64,000 bases of DNA, taken from the NCBI GenBank assembly GCA_025677825.1, contig JAIXMO010000010.1, positions 558,001 through 622,000 on the forward strand. The letters are read 5' to 3'. The stretch is from Helicostylum pulchrum (Eukaryota > Mucoromycota > Mucoromycetes > Mucorales > Mucoraceae). The notes under the pieces are model-generated. The model saw nothing but the letters and a program-made list of their open reading frames with translations, had not been told where the DNA came from and did not search any database. Below are positions 1-12,199 of the stretch, one piece after another; the first letter of the stretch is position 1; each line of letters begins with the position of its first letter. Both the position numbers and the translations under genes were made by a program.

Positions 1-1425
1 ACAGCATGACGTTGCTTCTTGTGAGAAATGACATTTACTTCCATAGGTGTTGCCTTCATAGCAGAACCACTAGTTGCCTCACTAAGTTGAATACGTCTAT
101 CGACCGTACGCTTAATATCACGTTGAAGTCTCTTATCGAATCCTTTAAACATGGTAGATCCACCAGACAATACAATGTTTTTATATAATCCTCTACGAAC
201 ATCAATAGGACTGGTCTGAATCACTGTATCGACAATCTCGGGTAAAGGTGTCAAGAAATCAGAACTGGCAATTTCTGGGTTGAAAAAGATTTCGGGTGCA
301 AGGAAACGTTCAAATCCAATATCAACAGAATAGTCCTATTTAAAGTGTTTTTTTTTAAATACCAAAAATCTAATGATTTCTTTTACTCTTTTTACCTTGC
401 CAGTCAAAGAATGAACACCTTCGTATTTTTTAAAGTACTTTTGAGGCTCTTGTTCATATTTTTTGAACTCCTTGACAATATCGGGACAAACATAACTGTA
501 ATCTTCCTTGATAGCTTGAGCAATACGGAAAGAGTCCTCGGGAGGAATGTTAGTTTCGCCACGTTCACGAAGTAAATTTTGAACAAACGATGTAATATCA
601 CTACCAGCAATAGGTACACTCTTGATAGAACTAGCAATAACGTAACCTTCAGCCTATACTACTTTTTCAGTTTTTCTTCTTCTTTTTATATATACATATA
701 TATATTAACTTACAACAGGAATAACGTGAGTAACACCATCACCAGAATCAACAACTGTACCAGTTAAAGTTTGTTCACTTACTTTACTTGAAGTCCAAGA
801 AGCAGCCAATGCCAAAACAGCTTGAACAGCAATATAAAGACCTTGTACATTGAAAGATTCAAACATGATTTCTGCAGTCATTTCACGATTCTCTGGAGAA
901 TTCATGGGAGGTTCAGTCTAATGTAAATAAATTTTAATATTCAAGTCATTTCTTTTCATCTGCTAATTTTATGTACCAAAAGAAAGTGATGGTCTTCAGG
1001 TTCACAACGCAAGTATTTAAAGATGGATTGTTCCCAAAATCTCTCCATATGATCCCAGTTACTAATTTGACCATGACGAATAGGATAATTTAATGCCATG
1101 GTTTTAGCTTGTGCAAGTGCTTCATCTCCAATATAAAAATCAAGGTCTTCAATACCTCGCTTAGAAGCTAAATTGTTGCTGACAAAAGAAGGCTTGTTGG
1201 GAATTCCTGGTCTACCCGTGCTGGAGGGGGATTCTCGTGTAGAAATAGCAGTGGGGAAAACAAAAGATGGTTCATTGTTTCCACTAAACCCAAGCTTAGT
1301 GTACCTTTTAATACAAGTTTCCTTTATTATTTAGTATCTTTTTGTTACGCGTCATTTTCTTTATATATATCTAGAGTTACTTACCCTGTACCGTTATCCA
1401 TAACTACAACTGGTAATCTACTCAT
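1..1425 (-). CDS. ARP3: Actin-related protein 3, Arp2/3 complex (3' end outside window)
   Basis: ARP3 is one of the two actin-like subunits of the Arp2/3 complex, which nucleates branched actin filaments at endocytic patches and growing tips. Exons on the minus strand are 1385-1425, 977-1304, 714-917, 396-653 and 335 running off the window. All joins keep frame and have GT-AG ends. The product starts [20 protein letters not shown], the actin-fold phosphate loop. It continues with the Arp3-type stretch [20 protein letters not shown], the second phosphate loop [13 protein letters not shown], and the adenosine motif LSGGSTMF. About 388 codons are present and the family is about 420 residues, so only some 30-40 residues are missing. 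Arp3 is favoured over actin or Arp2 by the wording around residues 120-190. It is divergent from the next gene, with 973 bp between start codons. Confidence 0.95.
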
Positions 1426-2398
1426 TTTTTTCTTCTATTTTTTATATATGCGTATTTAAAAAAAAGGTAGAACAAATATATTTTTTCTTTTTTTAAAAAA
1501 AAACCCCAAGTTAATAAGCCAAGCTTTATAAGTAAACCAGCAAAAAGATGCGGGGATATAAAGCTGTAAAATGGGACGGGTATTCAATTTACCAAAAGGA
1601 ATGAGTAGACACAGTCAAAAAAAAAAAAAAAAAAAAGGATCTTTTCTACAAGAAAAAGTATGTATTAATCTTGTAATAAATACTAGGTTGAACAGACTTC
1701 TATGCCCGAAAGAGTGCAATCAAGTAAAGTTTTTATATCAACTTTTTAGCAGCGATTTAATTCTCCTGGTTTTCTACAATACTTCTTCTTCCAAATACTT
1801 TTTTTATCTTTTGTGCGCATTGACAAAAGCTTTCTAATTCGCAGTAAAAGTACTTCTTACGTTTAAAATGCACTTATATCCTATAAATTGTAGGATCTCG
1901 TCTTTCTTGGTTTCTTTTAACGCATCTATTTTCTCTTTTTTAAACTTGAATAGGGGGAAAAAAAAGATACTTTAAGAAATAGATTTCTCTCTCATTCTAC
2001 AACTTACCTGCGCTTTTCATTCTATTCTATGTTTTGAAAGATAAAAACTCTACAGACAAAGCTAAATTTTTTTTTCTTTTCTCTCTGTGATCTTCAAGAA
2101 ATGTAATTGACAGCCAGGCTTTGGGAAAACGTGCGCTTTTTCTTTTAATTATAAGGAGTGCATGCATAAAATAGGATTTTCTGCTACTTAAAAAGAAATC
2201 TGATACTCAGCAAATTAAGCAATTTTCAACTGACCAAAAAAAAAAGAGTCGCATAAACCCCGATTCAAAAAGGGTTTTCATCATATCTCTGTCATTCTAT
2301 CTGAAACCATTTTGGATAAAACTACCCTGCTGTTTATAAAAAAAAACGAACCCAACCGGTTGGTACTTTCTCTCTCTTTTTTTTAAAAATAAAAAAAA
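1426..2398. promoter_or_regulatory. Divergent intergenic region between ARP3 and the Cys-motif gene
   Basis: About 970 bp with no convincing coding exon on either strand. It must hold the promoters of both flanking genes because their start codons face away from each other. It is AT-rich with A- and T-runs, including an A-run near 1618-1636. A CT-rich tract (tttctctctc type) lies just upstream of the plus-strand ATG. No specific factor site can be assigned. Confidence 0.5.
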
Positions 2399-4111
2399 AT
2401 GACAGGTCATGTAGTTTACGCGTGTAAATGTCTTAATGTACGAATTCATCTCGCTACAAAATATTATTTAGAAGGTCATGAAAAATACAGAAGAGAAAAA
2501 TTTGTTAGGCAGGAAGATGCGCGTATATCAGGTTGGGTGTTTGAATTAGGCGTTAAAGGTGTGACAGTTGTAAGTTTATAAAAGGACCCTTTTTTGTACT
2601 TCCTATAAAGAAACACTAACCATAAAAAAAAAAAATAGGAGTACTCAAGTTTAATTCGTACAAGTTACTATGATACCGTCGAAGACCCATCTAGCTGGAT
2701 TACAATCAGTTGTTATAATTGTAGTTCAGGTGACGTTTATTCTGTCAAGAACAGGCCTGATATTAAATTATCTGATCCTAGCGACATTTCTAGCTTGTGT
2801 CAAGGTGGAGACCGTATTATTATTCATCAAGGAGCTATTGTACGTATCTTTTTATTTAATATTACCGCACGAAATACTTTATTAAACTCTCTTTTTTTTC
2901 TACAGTTTGGTCAAGATATTGATAACTTGCAGAAAAAACCGAACTACTCTAATACATTTCGTATCGTTTTGAACCCAGATTTACCTGTCAATCATGCGTC
3001 ATTTGAGAAAGAAGAAGGTAAAAAAAAATAAAAAAAAATAAAAAAAAGGGTACACTTTTGTTGTATTAATTCTCGTTTTAATAGGCATTCTACTTTCTCA
3101 ACAAAAGCACGTACAGAAAATACTAAAACAATCTCTACTAAACTTGGAAGACGCAACCGAGAAAAGGATCGAAGAATATAAACAAGAGCAACAACAACAG
3201 CTAACCAGAGAAAAAGAAAAGGCAATGTATGACGGAACGATTTTATGGCAAACGATGAAAGTGATTGCCAATACGATTCGAGAAGAAAAGCGATTACTAA
3301 AAGATGAGAATATACAAAGAAGAAGGTCATCTATACGAGATATATTTGGTTGCAGTGGTGGTGGTGGAACTACTAGTAGAAGGCTTAGTTTTGAAAGTTC
3401 TATTGCAAATACTAGTTTTAGAAAAAAAGAACCTTTAGGGCCAATAAACGAGTTACCTCCGTTTCAAAGGCGCTCTTCCCTTATCCCTCCTAATCAACAC
3501 AACTTGCACCCACTTGCGGTTGCATCGACGCATAACACTGAGACAAACATGACATTACCTAATATTTCTTCTAAAAGTACTGGTTCATGGTTAGAAGACT
3601 ATTTATTTACATTAGACGAAGATATCGAAAACGAGGCACGAGAAAGAAGGCAATCAACAAAATATATTGAAGAAGATAATGGTAATATATACAATAACCT
3701 ACAAAATACCAAAAAAAATAATAGGTGGCTCACATATATATATTTTAACTAGTCAGTTCAGTTCCACCCATTGCATCTCCTGCGTTGGTATCGGTTAAGA
3801 ATGAAATTAGTCAAAACAGACCTGTACATCCCTCGCCTTCACCGATAGAGCCTACATTCATGGAAGAAAAAAAAAGAAAACCTTCATTTATAGGATTTGA
3901 TTGTTCTCAAGTAGATAGAGAAATTTCTTCACAATTAGTGCCAAATAAGAATATGATGACAAGGAGAAAATCACTTGTCAATTCAAATCATGTTGATAAC
4001 AATATTAATCATACCCGATACAATTTAAGCAGTAATAATAATCTAGAAGTAAAAGAAGGAACTCCTCCTTCTCCTCCTAATATGCTTACACTCAGTACAG
4101 AAAAAAAATAG
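2399..4111 (+). CDS. Uncharacterised protein with N-terminal Cys-pair domain and coiled-coil/low-complexity tail
   Basis: Five exons: 2399-2569, 2639-2839, 2906-3017, 3085-3681 and 3753-4111 (a 3762 start for the last exon also keeps frame). They give about 479 residues. I do not recognise the family. Residues 1-140 look like a folded domain containing a C-x-C pair (YACKCLNVRI) near residue 10 and a C-x-x-C pair (SCYNCSSGDVYSV) near residue 85. This spacing is seen in Mss4-like/GFA beta-tent zinc folds, but no activity can be claimed. After residue 160 comes a charged helical stretch rich in Glu, Lys and Gln, probably a coiled coil. The tail is Ser/Arg/Asn-rich and likely disordered, with several RRxS phosphorylation-type sites. 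No signal peptide or membrane segment is visible. The gene converges with the Ras gene. Confidence 0.8.
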
Positions 4112-4261
4112 ATATATTTGGATCCGTACCGTACTAAATAAAAAAATAAAAATAAAAGCTTTTTTTTTTATTTTATTTTTTCTATACATATGTTTTTTAT
4201 ATATATAAATAAGTAGTAATAATAGTTAATAAGGGTAAGAAGTAGTAATAGTATAGTTAAG

Positions 4262-4370
4262 GGAAAGAGAGAGAGAGAGAGAGTGTGTGTGTGTGTGTTG
4301 TGTTGTGTTGTGTGTGTGATTATATATATATAAAAGGAGAAGTAAAAAAAAAAAAAAAAAAAAAAGGGAA
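4262..4370. repeat. Composite microsatellite between two convergent genes
   Basis: A tandem GA tract passes directly into a GT tract, then TTGTG units, an AT tract and a 21-base A-run. It lies in the 267 bp between the 3' ends of the Cys-motif gene and the Ras gene, so it probably falls in the overlapping 3' UTR or terminator zone of both. This kind of tract is likely to be length-variable between strains. Confidence 0.85.
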
Positions 4371-4378
4371 AACAACAA

Positions 4379-5247
4379 TTACATCAAAATACACCCACAA
4401 CAACCATCGCTTCTAGTATCAGACATTTCAAAATTTTCTCTTTGACCTCCCTTTGATCTACCTTCTTGTTCTTTATTCATACGACGAATTTCTCGTACAA
4501 CCTCATAAAAAGTATCGTCGACTCTGATACGTTGCTTTGCTGATGTTTCACTAAAAGGACATCCAAAACTTTTAGCTAAATCTCTACCTTCTTGACTGGA
4601 TACTTGTCGATCAGATTCTAAATCACACTTGTTTCCAACGAGTACCATGGGAAACGAATCACGGTCTTTAACACGTCGAATTTGCTGATAAAATGTATTT
4701 ACTTCTTCAAATGACAGACGAGAAGTAATTGAATAAACTAGTACAAAACCTTCGCCGTTTCTCATGTATTGTTCTCTCATAGCACTACATGTAAATGTTT
4801 AGTATACACATATATACTTTATATGTTGGTGATTTGGGTGGTCTACCTGTATTCTTCTTGACCTGCAGTATCTAATACATCCAATAAGGCAGTTTCATCA
4901 TCAATTACACATTGCTTACGGTAAGAGTCTGTACGTAACAAATATATTAGTTTTTTTTTTTTTTCTCTTTTACTCGTGCTATTATGTATCTATATTACCT
5001 TCAATAGTAGGGTCATATTCGTCAACAAAGTGAGACTGAATAAACTGAATTGTTAAAGCAGATTTACCAACACCTAATATTCTTTAATGATTAGCATGTT
5101 GTCTCATCATCTCTGTTAAAAAAAAACTTACCACCACCACCAACAATAACAATTTTGTACCTGAAAAAAGAAACTCAGTTTAAACAACCTTTTTTTTATT
5201 ATAATTATTCATATTATTTACTCTCTAAGAAACGAAGCTTTAGACAT
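4379..5247 (-). CDS. Ras-family small GTPase with CAAX box
   Basis: A membrane-anchored GTP switch in growth and morphogenesis signalling. Exons 5222-5247, 5132-5160, 4999-5073, 4847-4928 and 4379-4784 join in frame to 205 residues. The P-loop is GGGGVGKSAL, with two glycine codons split by the second and third exons. Switch I is EYDPTIEDSY, switch [13 protein letters not shown], the base-binding motif is NKCD, and ETSAK is present. The protein ends CCGCILM, so CILM is the prenylation box, with two upstream cysteines as possible palmitoylation sites. The start [11 protein letters not shown] fits the fungal Ras N-terminus and was chosen because the 26-nt first exon splices in phase. It most resembles Mucor RAS3-type proteins as I remember them, so I give no symbol. 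Confidence 0.93.
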
Positions 5248-5772
5248 TACAAAAAGAAAAAAGTGTAGTTCAAAAAAAGGAGAGAGAGAGAGATGAAGAA
5301 AGTAATATTATATAAGAATATAAAAAAAAAAAACCCTAAATAAAAAAAAAAAAAAAGAGACTGTTCACTCTGTAACACGCTGCATGAGATTAGTTTCCCT
5401 TATTGGTTTTTGTAACAACATAAAAAAAAAATATTCTCTGTTATTGCATATCCTGATCTCCTGCATTTGTTATTTTATTCTACAGTGTTTTTTATATATA
5501 AAAATAGATGTTGATCCCCATAAAAGCATAATCTAACCCCCCTATAATATTATTACAGGCGTCCTCCTCACTCTTATGAAATAGTAATTAAAAAAAAACG
5601 TACAAAAAAAAAGGGGAGGGGGGCGAAAAATACACACACACACACACATAAAAGGGTTCGTTTCGTTTTGATGCTTTTACTAAAAGTTTACATACTTTAT
5701 TTTTGTAAATATCACATTATTTTCTGTATATATGGTTTTTTTTCTTTAATAAAAAGTTAAAAAAAAAAATCT
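5248..5772. other. Intergenic: Ras promoter side and 3' side of eS7
   Basis: About 525 bp with no gene. It holds the upstream region of the minus-strand Ras gene and the downstream region of the minus-strand eS7 gene. Visible features are a GA tract, several A-runs, and a CA microsatellite near 5634-5648 next to a G-rich patch. Nothing coding is supported. Confidence 0.6.
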
Positions 5773-6479
5773 TTAGAAAAGATCGGCATTAGCGGGGAAC
5801 TCAAAGATAACATCCTTTCCAGTAAGCTTCTTGTAGATGGCAGAGAAAGAATCAATCTTGTACTCAAGAGAAGTAGCATCCTTGGCATCGAGGAAGACCT
5901 TGAGGGTCTTGGAACCATCAACCTTTTGACGGAGTCTCTTACCAATGATCTCGGTAGGGAAAACGAGATCATCCAAAATAGCATCATGGACAGCGGTCAA
6001 AGTACGAGATCTGGGACGGGGTTGCTTACCGTTGTTACGACGGGTAGGAACAGCCAAGATACGACGTTGAGAGATGAAGACAACATGACGGTCAGAGAAC
6101 TTCTTTTCGAGTTCACGAGTGAGCCTGTTTTTTTTTATCCTTTTAGTATTTTGTATATCACAACCCAACACTATATACTTACTTTTGTTGAACCTTGTTG
6201 AAGCTCTTGGCCAAAGGGACGGGAACGAAAATGACAATAGCCTTCTTACCGGAACCGAGCTCGACCTAAATAATAATAAAAAAAGAAAACCAATGAGCTC
6301 ATTGTTACTTAAAATAAATTTGTTTAAAAAAAAAGCCTTACTTCCTTAGCAGAGGTAATGTACAATTGCTTAAGTTCGGGCATGCTGACTTGTAAATCAA
6401 CAAGAGCTTGAGCAATGGAGAGTTCAGTCTCGTCAGCAGGAGCGGCACCAGTGGCCTTTTGAATCTTGTGCGAAGCCAT
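5773..6479 (-). CDS. RPS7: 40S ribosomal protein eS7
   Basis: A structural protein of the small ribosomal subunit. Exons 6342-6479, 6183-6265 and 5773-6124 give about 190 residues, the usual family length. Diagnostic stretches are [20 protein letters not shown], the [14 protein letters not shown] segment, and the basic patch [20 protein letters not shown]. The end EFPANADLF also fits the family. The third exon opens with G completing AAG (Lys) before LTRELEKKF. Codon choice is more biased than in neighbouring genes, as expected for high expression. The start [11 protein letters not shown] is the only Met in the right place. It is transcribed divergently from eIF4E, so the two translation genes share one upstream region. 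Confidence 0.97.
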
Positions 6480-6976
6480 TGTCGTCTGATAACTGAAATA
6501 AGAAGAAGAAAAAAAAATATCAATAATTCCATCCAATATCTAAATCGTGTTTTTTTTTTCCAGTCCCATCCATCCATCAACCCCAACACCCATTATCATT
6601 CTATATCCTTTTTTCGTTCTATAAAATACACTTTTTTATCATGGTTTCAATACATACGTTTTAAGGACCCGGAAAAAGAGAAAGTACTTGCTGTTCGCTT
6701 TGCTTGACACCTATTTTCTTGAATCTCTCTCAACTTCTCCTAACCCGCCCGCCACTTTCGTTGCGCGGTGGGTCGGACATATAAAGTTTTTTTTTTTTTT
6801 TTTTTTTTTTTTCCTAAGTTGTTTTGATCAAACCAGAATACCCTTTAGTGTAGACATATTTAACTGTAGGGTTATTTTTTTTTTTTTTTGTGATAAATGA
6901 GTGAATTAATTTAACAAGCTCTTTTTATATTAATTCCCTTTTTTAATCGTTTTAGCTCCCCCACACACATAATAAA
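6480..6976. promoter_or_regulatory. Shared divergent promoter region of eS7 and eIF4E
   Basis: The 497 bp between the two start codons must serve both translation genes. It contains a short GC-rich island around 6741-6775 in otherwise AT-rich DNA, with an imperfect inverted match between CCGCCAC and GCGGTGG. A very long T-run follows from about 6787. A TATA-like stretch (tttttatatt) lies about 55 bp before the eIF4E ATG. Binding factors cannot be named from sequence alone. Confidence 0.5.
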
Positions 6977-7892
6977 ATGGCCGCCGCTGCACGTTCTGCT
7001 GAAGTTATGGAATTGACTAAAACCGTTGACTATTCTGTCAAACACCCTCTCCAAAACACCTGGACTTTATGGTTCGATAACCCAGGAAAGAAAGCCAGTG
7101 CTCAATCATGGGCTGATAACTTAAAGGAAATTATCTCTGTTGATACTGTTGAAGATTTCTGGAGGTACTTTAAGAGAGAAACTTAGAGATCTGTAAAAAA
7201 AAAATATTAACCACATTTAAAAAAAAAAAGTACTTTCAACAATATTGCCAAGGTAAACCATCTTGGTCCTAGCTCAAACTATCATCTTTTCAAGCAAGGT
7301 ATTCGTCCTGAATGGGAAGACGAGTCCAACGCTGAAGGTGGAAAGTTCGGTATTCAATTCCCCAAGAACAAGGCTGGTGAGGCTATTAACGACTATTGGA
7401 TGTATCTTGTATGTTAATCGTAGTAAAAAAAATTTTTTTATATAAAAAAAAACTAATCGATCAAGGAAATTTTTTATTAGCTTTTAGCTGTCATTGGTGA
7501 ACAATTAGCTACCGATGAAGAAATCTGTGGTGCCGTTATCTCTGTTCGTAAGTCTTTCTATAGAATTGCTTTATGGGTAAAGACTTCTGACGATGAGGAA
7601 AAGATTGAAAAGATCAGGTACAAAAAAAAAAAAAACTATATCGCTTGAAAGGAGAAAATATACTTATTTAGTTTTAAATTATAGTCAAGAACTTAGACAG
7701 GTTCTTAACCTCGCTGAAGATATTCCTATCGAATTCACTGCTCATGGTGAGTCCCCTGCCAAGGTTGCCGCTGCTTTAGCTGCTGCTTCTCTCGAAGAGA
7801 ATGCTGCTGCTGCCGCTGCTACTGCTGCTGCTGCCGACGCTGATGCTGAAGCTGAGGTCAAGACCGAAGAAGTTGCCAAGACTGAAGCTTAA
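6977..7892 (+). CDS. Translation initiation factor eIF4E (mRNA cap-binding) with Ala-rich tail
   Basis: It binds the m7G cap and recruits eIF4G. Exons 6977-7164, 7231-7408, 7481-7617 and 7685-7892 join to 236 residues. The core shows HPLQNTWTLWFDNP (first cap Trp region), VEDFWSTFNNI (eIF4G-binding Trp), and IRPEWEDESNAEGGKF (second cap-stacking Trp and acidic residue). NDYWMYLLLAVIGEQL and the late basic segment VRKSFYRIALWVKTSDDEEK follow. The first splice changes an apparent Arg to Ser (FWST), matching the family. After residue 195 the protein ends in an unusual tail of Ala runs then Glu/Asp/Val/Lys, about 40 residues, encoded mostly by GCT/GCC repeats. The tail is not needed for the fold and looks disordered. 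Confidence 0.95.
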
Positions 7893-8173
7893 TTTTTTTT
7901 TTAACTTTTGATCATTACACTTATCAATTTGTTTCATAATAAAAAACATACAAAAAAAAACGAAAAAGAAAGGGAAAGAAAGGCAGCTTTAATATGCTAT
8001 TTCTTGCTTTGTATTGATAGCTCATTCTAAATATTTCAACATGTCAAAAGTGTAAAAATGCGGCCTCTAAAAAGGTTTGTATTATCTACGTCACTTTCAG
8101 TGTGAGAACAAATAAATTTCTGCGCCTCTTTTTTTTTTTTTTTTGTTATTTATCTTTCTAACATATACTCACA
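7893..8173. other. Short intergenic region, eIF4E 3' side to SF3B1 promoter
   Basis: 281 bp without a gene. It includes an AATAAA-like signal (taataaaaaac) about 45 bp after the eIF4E stop and a T-run just before the SF3B1 start. Both flanking genes run on the plus strand. Confidence 0.5.
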
Positions 8174-11100
8174 ATGGGAGACGGTAAGTTGATAAAAAAA
8201 AAAGAAAGAAAGAATACGAGTAAAAGAAACTAACAAACAGAAACTAGATATTGAAAACGAGATCAAAGCTGCACAAGCAAAACGTGCGATTATTACAGAC
8301 AAGGACATTAGTAAAGCTATTCTTGACAATGAAAAGCATGCTAGTATGACTGGCGTCTCATACGATACAGATCTTTACACCACCGATAAATTTGCAGGCT
8401 ATTCAACTTCATTAGCCTTAAACGATGAAGAAGACGAAGACGATGAAGTATACCAAGAAACCAAACGCAAATTGAATTCATACACTGCGTCTAAAGATAT
8501 TTTAAATGAAGCAACTGAGGGAGCTGATGCACATGATCCTTTTGCGTCAACTATGCGTGAACGTACCATTGCAGGCAGACAAGATGAATATCAACAACGT
8601 CGATTCAACCGTATGCTTTCACCTAGTCGTAAAGACGCCTTTGGTGAAGAGAACACTAACGACACTGAATCCAGATCTTATTCTGAAGTTGCTCGTCAAG
8701 CTGAATTAGAAAGAGAAGAACAAAGAGTATTATCTATTATTGCTCAGAAAAGGAAGGAAGAAGCAGAGACTGGTGCTCGTGCTGAAGTCTCTGTTGAAGA
8801 AACACCAACTACCAGAAAGAAGAGAAGATGGGATGTCGCTACACCTGTAACTCAAAATGTAGATGCCACACCTGTTGGTAATTCAAAGCGTTCAAGATGG
8901 GACGCTACCCCTGTTCGTAGTAATGATCCGGACGCTACTCCTGTTCGTTCTTCTGAATGGGACGTAGACGCTACACCAAAGGGAACAACAAAGCGTTCAA
9001 GATGGGATGCTACTCCTGTTGCTGGCGCTGGTGTAGATACCATTATGTCTACACCTGTTGGCGGTATGGGTATGATGACTCCTAACCCCAACATGACACC
9101 CGAAGCAACAAACGCTATGCGTTGGGAACGTGAATTGGATACTCGTAACAGACCTCTTTCAGATGAAGAATTAGACGCCATGTTCCCTTCTACAGGTTAT
9201 AAGATCCTTGATCCTCCTGCTGGTTATGAACCTATTCGTACACCTGCTCGTAAATTAACTGCTACACCTACACCTATGGGTGATACTGGATTTGTCATGC
9301 ATGATGAACAAAGACAAGTAGTTGCATTAGATTTACCCTCTGAAATTCCTGGTGTCGGCGCATTACCCTTCTTTAAAGAAGAAGATATGCAACATTTCGG
9401 TAAACTTTTAGATGAAAAGGACGAAGGCGCCATGTCAATGGATGAATTAAAGGAAAGAAAGATTATGCGTTTATTATTAAAGATCAAGAATGGTACACCT
9501 CCTATGCGTAAAGGTGCTCTTCGTCATATTACTGATAAAGCTCGTGATTTTGGACCTGGTCCATTATTTAATCAAATTTTACCTTTACTCATGTCGCCTA
9601 CTTTGGAAGATCAAGAACGTCATTTATTAGTTAAGGTTATTGATCGTATTCTTTACAAGTTGGATGATCTTGTTCGTCCATTTGTTCATAAAATTTTGGT
9701 TGTTATCGAACCTTTATTGATTGATGAAGATTATTATGCTCGTGTTGAAGGTCGTGAAATTATTTCCAATTTATCAAAGGCTGCTGGTCTTCCCACCATG
9801 ATCACTACTATGCGTCCTGATATTGATCACCCTGATGAATATGTTCGTAATACTACTGCTCGTGCTTTCTCCGTTGTCGCATCTGCTCTTGGTATTCCAG
9901 CTCTTTTACCCTTCTTAAAGGCTGTTTGTCGTTCCAAGAAATCATGGCAAGCTCGTCATACCGGTATCAAGATTGTTCAACAGATTGCTATTCTTTTAGG
10001 TTGTGCTGTCTTGCCTCATCTCAAGAATTTGGTAGAAGCTATCGGTCACGGTTTAGAAGATGATCAACAAAAAGTACGTACCATTACCGCTTTAGCTATT
10101 GCTGCTTTAGCTGAAGCTGCTGCACCTTACGGTATTGAATCCTTTGATTCGGTTCTTAAACCTCTTTGGACAGGTATTCGTAAACATCGTGGTAAGGGTT
10201 TAGCTGCATTTTTAAAGGCCATTGGTTATATTATTCCTTTGATGGATGATGAGTATGCAAACTATTATACAAAGGAAGTAATGGTTATTTTAATTCGTGA
10301 GTTCCAATCTCCTGATGAAGAAATGAAAAAGATTGTACTCAAGGTAGTAAAGCAATGTGCTGCCACAGATGGTGTACAACCTAGTTATATCAAGGAAGAG
10401 ATCTTACCTGAATTCTTTAAACACTTTTGGGTTCGTCGTATGGCTTTAGATCGTCGTAACTACAAACAAGTTGTTGAAACAACCGTTGAGCTGGCTAACA
10501 AGGTTGGCGTATCTGAAATTGTTAGTCGTATTGTCAATGATTTAAAGGATGAGAGTGAACCTTATCGAAAGATGGTTATGGAAACAATTGAAAAGGTAGT
10601 TTCAAACTTGGGTGCTGCTGATATCGATCCTCGTTTAGAAGAACTCTTGATTGATGGTATTCTTTATGCTTTCCAAGAACAAACTGTTGAAGATATTGTC
10701 ATGTTGAACGGTTTCGGTACAGTTGTTAATGCACTTGGTATGCGTATTAAACCTTACTTGCAACAAATTTGTTACACTATTTTATGGCGTTTGAATAACA
10801 AGTCTGCCAAGGTACGTCAACAAGCCGCTGATTTAATCTCTCGTATTGCTGTTGTAATGAAGAGCTGTGGTGAAGAAAAATTGATGAGTCAATTGGGTCA
10901 AATTCTCTATGAATATCTCGGTGAAGAATATCCTGAGGTTTTAGGTTCTATTTTAGGCGCTTTAAAGGGTATTGTCAATGTTATTGGTATGGCAAGTATG
11001 ACACCTCCTATCAAAGATCTTTTGCCTCGTTTGACTCCTATTTTACGTAATCGACATGAAAAGGTACAAGAAAATTGTATTGATTTAGTGGGTCGTATTG

Positions 11101-11962
11101 CTGATCGTGGTGCTGAATATGTTTCTGCTCGTGAATGGATGCGTGTTTGTTTCGAATTATTGGATCTTTTAAAGGCTCATAAAAAGGGTATTCGTCGTGC
11201 CTCCGTCAATACCTTTGGTTATATTGCAAAGGCTATTGGTCCTCAAGATGTATTGGCTACCTTGTTAAATAACTTGAAGGTACAAGAACGTCAAAATCGT
11301 GTTTGTACTACTGTCGCTATTGCTATTGTTGCTGAAACTTGTGCTCCTTTCACTGTCTTACCGGCTCTTATGAATGAATACAGAGTACCTGAATTAAATG
11401 TACAAAATGGTGTCTTAAAATCACTGTCGTTTATCTTTGAATATGTTGGAGAGATGGGTAAAGATTATATCAACGCAGTTGCTCCTCTTTTGGAAGATGC
11501 TTTGATGGATCGTGATCTTGTTCACAGACAAACCGCATGTACAACAATTAAGCATATGGCATTAGGTGTCGTTGGTCTTGGTTGTGAAGATCCTCTTCGA
11601 CATTTACTTAATTATATCTGGCCTAATATCTTCGAGACAAGGTAATTTTTATTTTTATTTATCCAGTTGCAATTTTATAACTAATATTTATTTTTTTATT
11701 ATTATTATTGTTTAGTCCTCACGTAATTAACGCAGTTATGGAAGCTATCGAAGGTCTTCGTGTTGCACTAGGACCTGCTACCATTCTTCAATACACATTG
11801 CAAGGTTTATTCCATCCAGCAAGAAAAGTACGTGAAGTTTACTGGAAGATTTACAATACGTTATATATCGGTAGTCAAGACGCTCTTGTACCGTTTTATC
11901 CCAGAATGGAAGACGATGAACGTAATCATTATCAACGAACTGAATTAGATTATGTTCTCTAA
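8174..11962 (+). CDS. SF3B1: Splicing factor 3B subunit 1 (U2 snRNP, HEAT repeats)
   Basis: A core U2 snRNP protein that clamps the branch site duplex during prespliceosome assembly. A 10-nt first exon (8174-8183, MGD) is followed by 8248-11641 and 11716-11962, giving about 1216 residues. Residues 130-260 hold repeated RWDxTP units ([10 protein letters not shown] and variants), the disordered U2AF-ligand-like motifs of this family. From residue 290, DEELDAMFP and [16 protein letters not shown] lead into about 20 HEAT repeats. These are extremely conserved, for example [20 protein letters not shown] and [20 protein letters not shown]. The C-terminus ELDYVL is normal. The micro-exon start is inferred: the acceptor at 8246-8247 is the nearest one giving an open frame, and an earlier AG gives a stop. 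The family is certain; the first three residues are less so. Confidence 0.97.
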
Positions 11963-12199
11963 AAAAAAAAATCCCCCCCCCCCTTTTCACTTCATCATAT
12001 TTTTAAATCAACATTGCAAATAAATAGCTTCAACTTTCTTTTTTTCTTTTTTTGGTTGATTGATAATTTTTATTATGTTTTTTGACGTTTTGTTTTTCTT
12101 AAACTACTTGAAAGTCTAATTTTCAAATATTCAAAAAAAAAAAGAAGGTGGGGTGTGTAGTTAAGCAGTGTACGCTCGCACATTTACAATATTCTATTT
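11963..12199. terminator. Convergent 3' region of SF3B1 and NDUFS2
   Basis: 237 bp between two converging stop codons, AT-rich, with a C-run at about 11974-11983. It must contain both cleavage/polyadenylation zones. An AATAAA-like site (caaataaata) lies near 12018 for the plus-strand gene. No other structure is seen. Confidence 0.4.

Noticed and set aside
345..575. Plus-strand ORF opposite ARP3
   Set aside because: It lies antisense to conserved ARP3 exons and has no family features.
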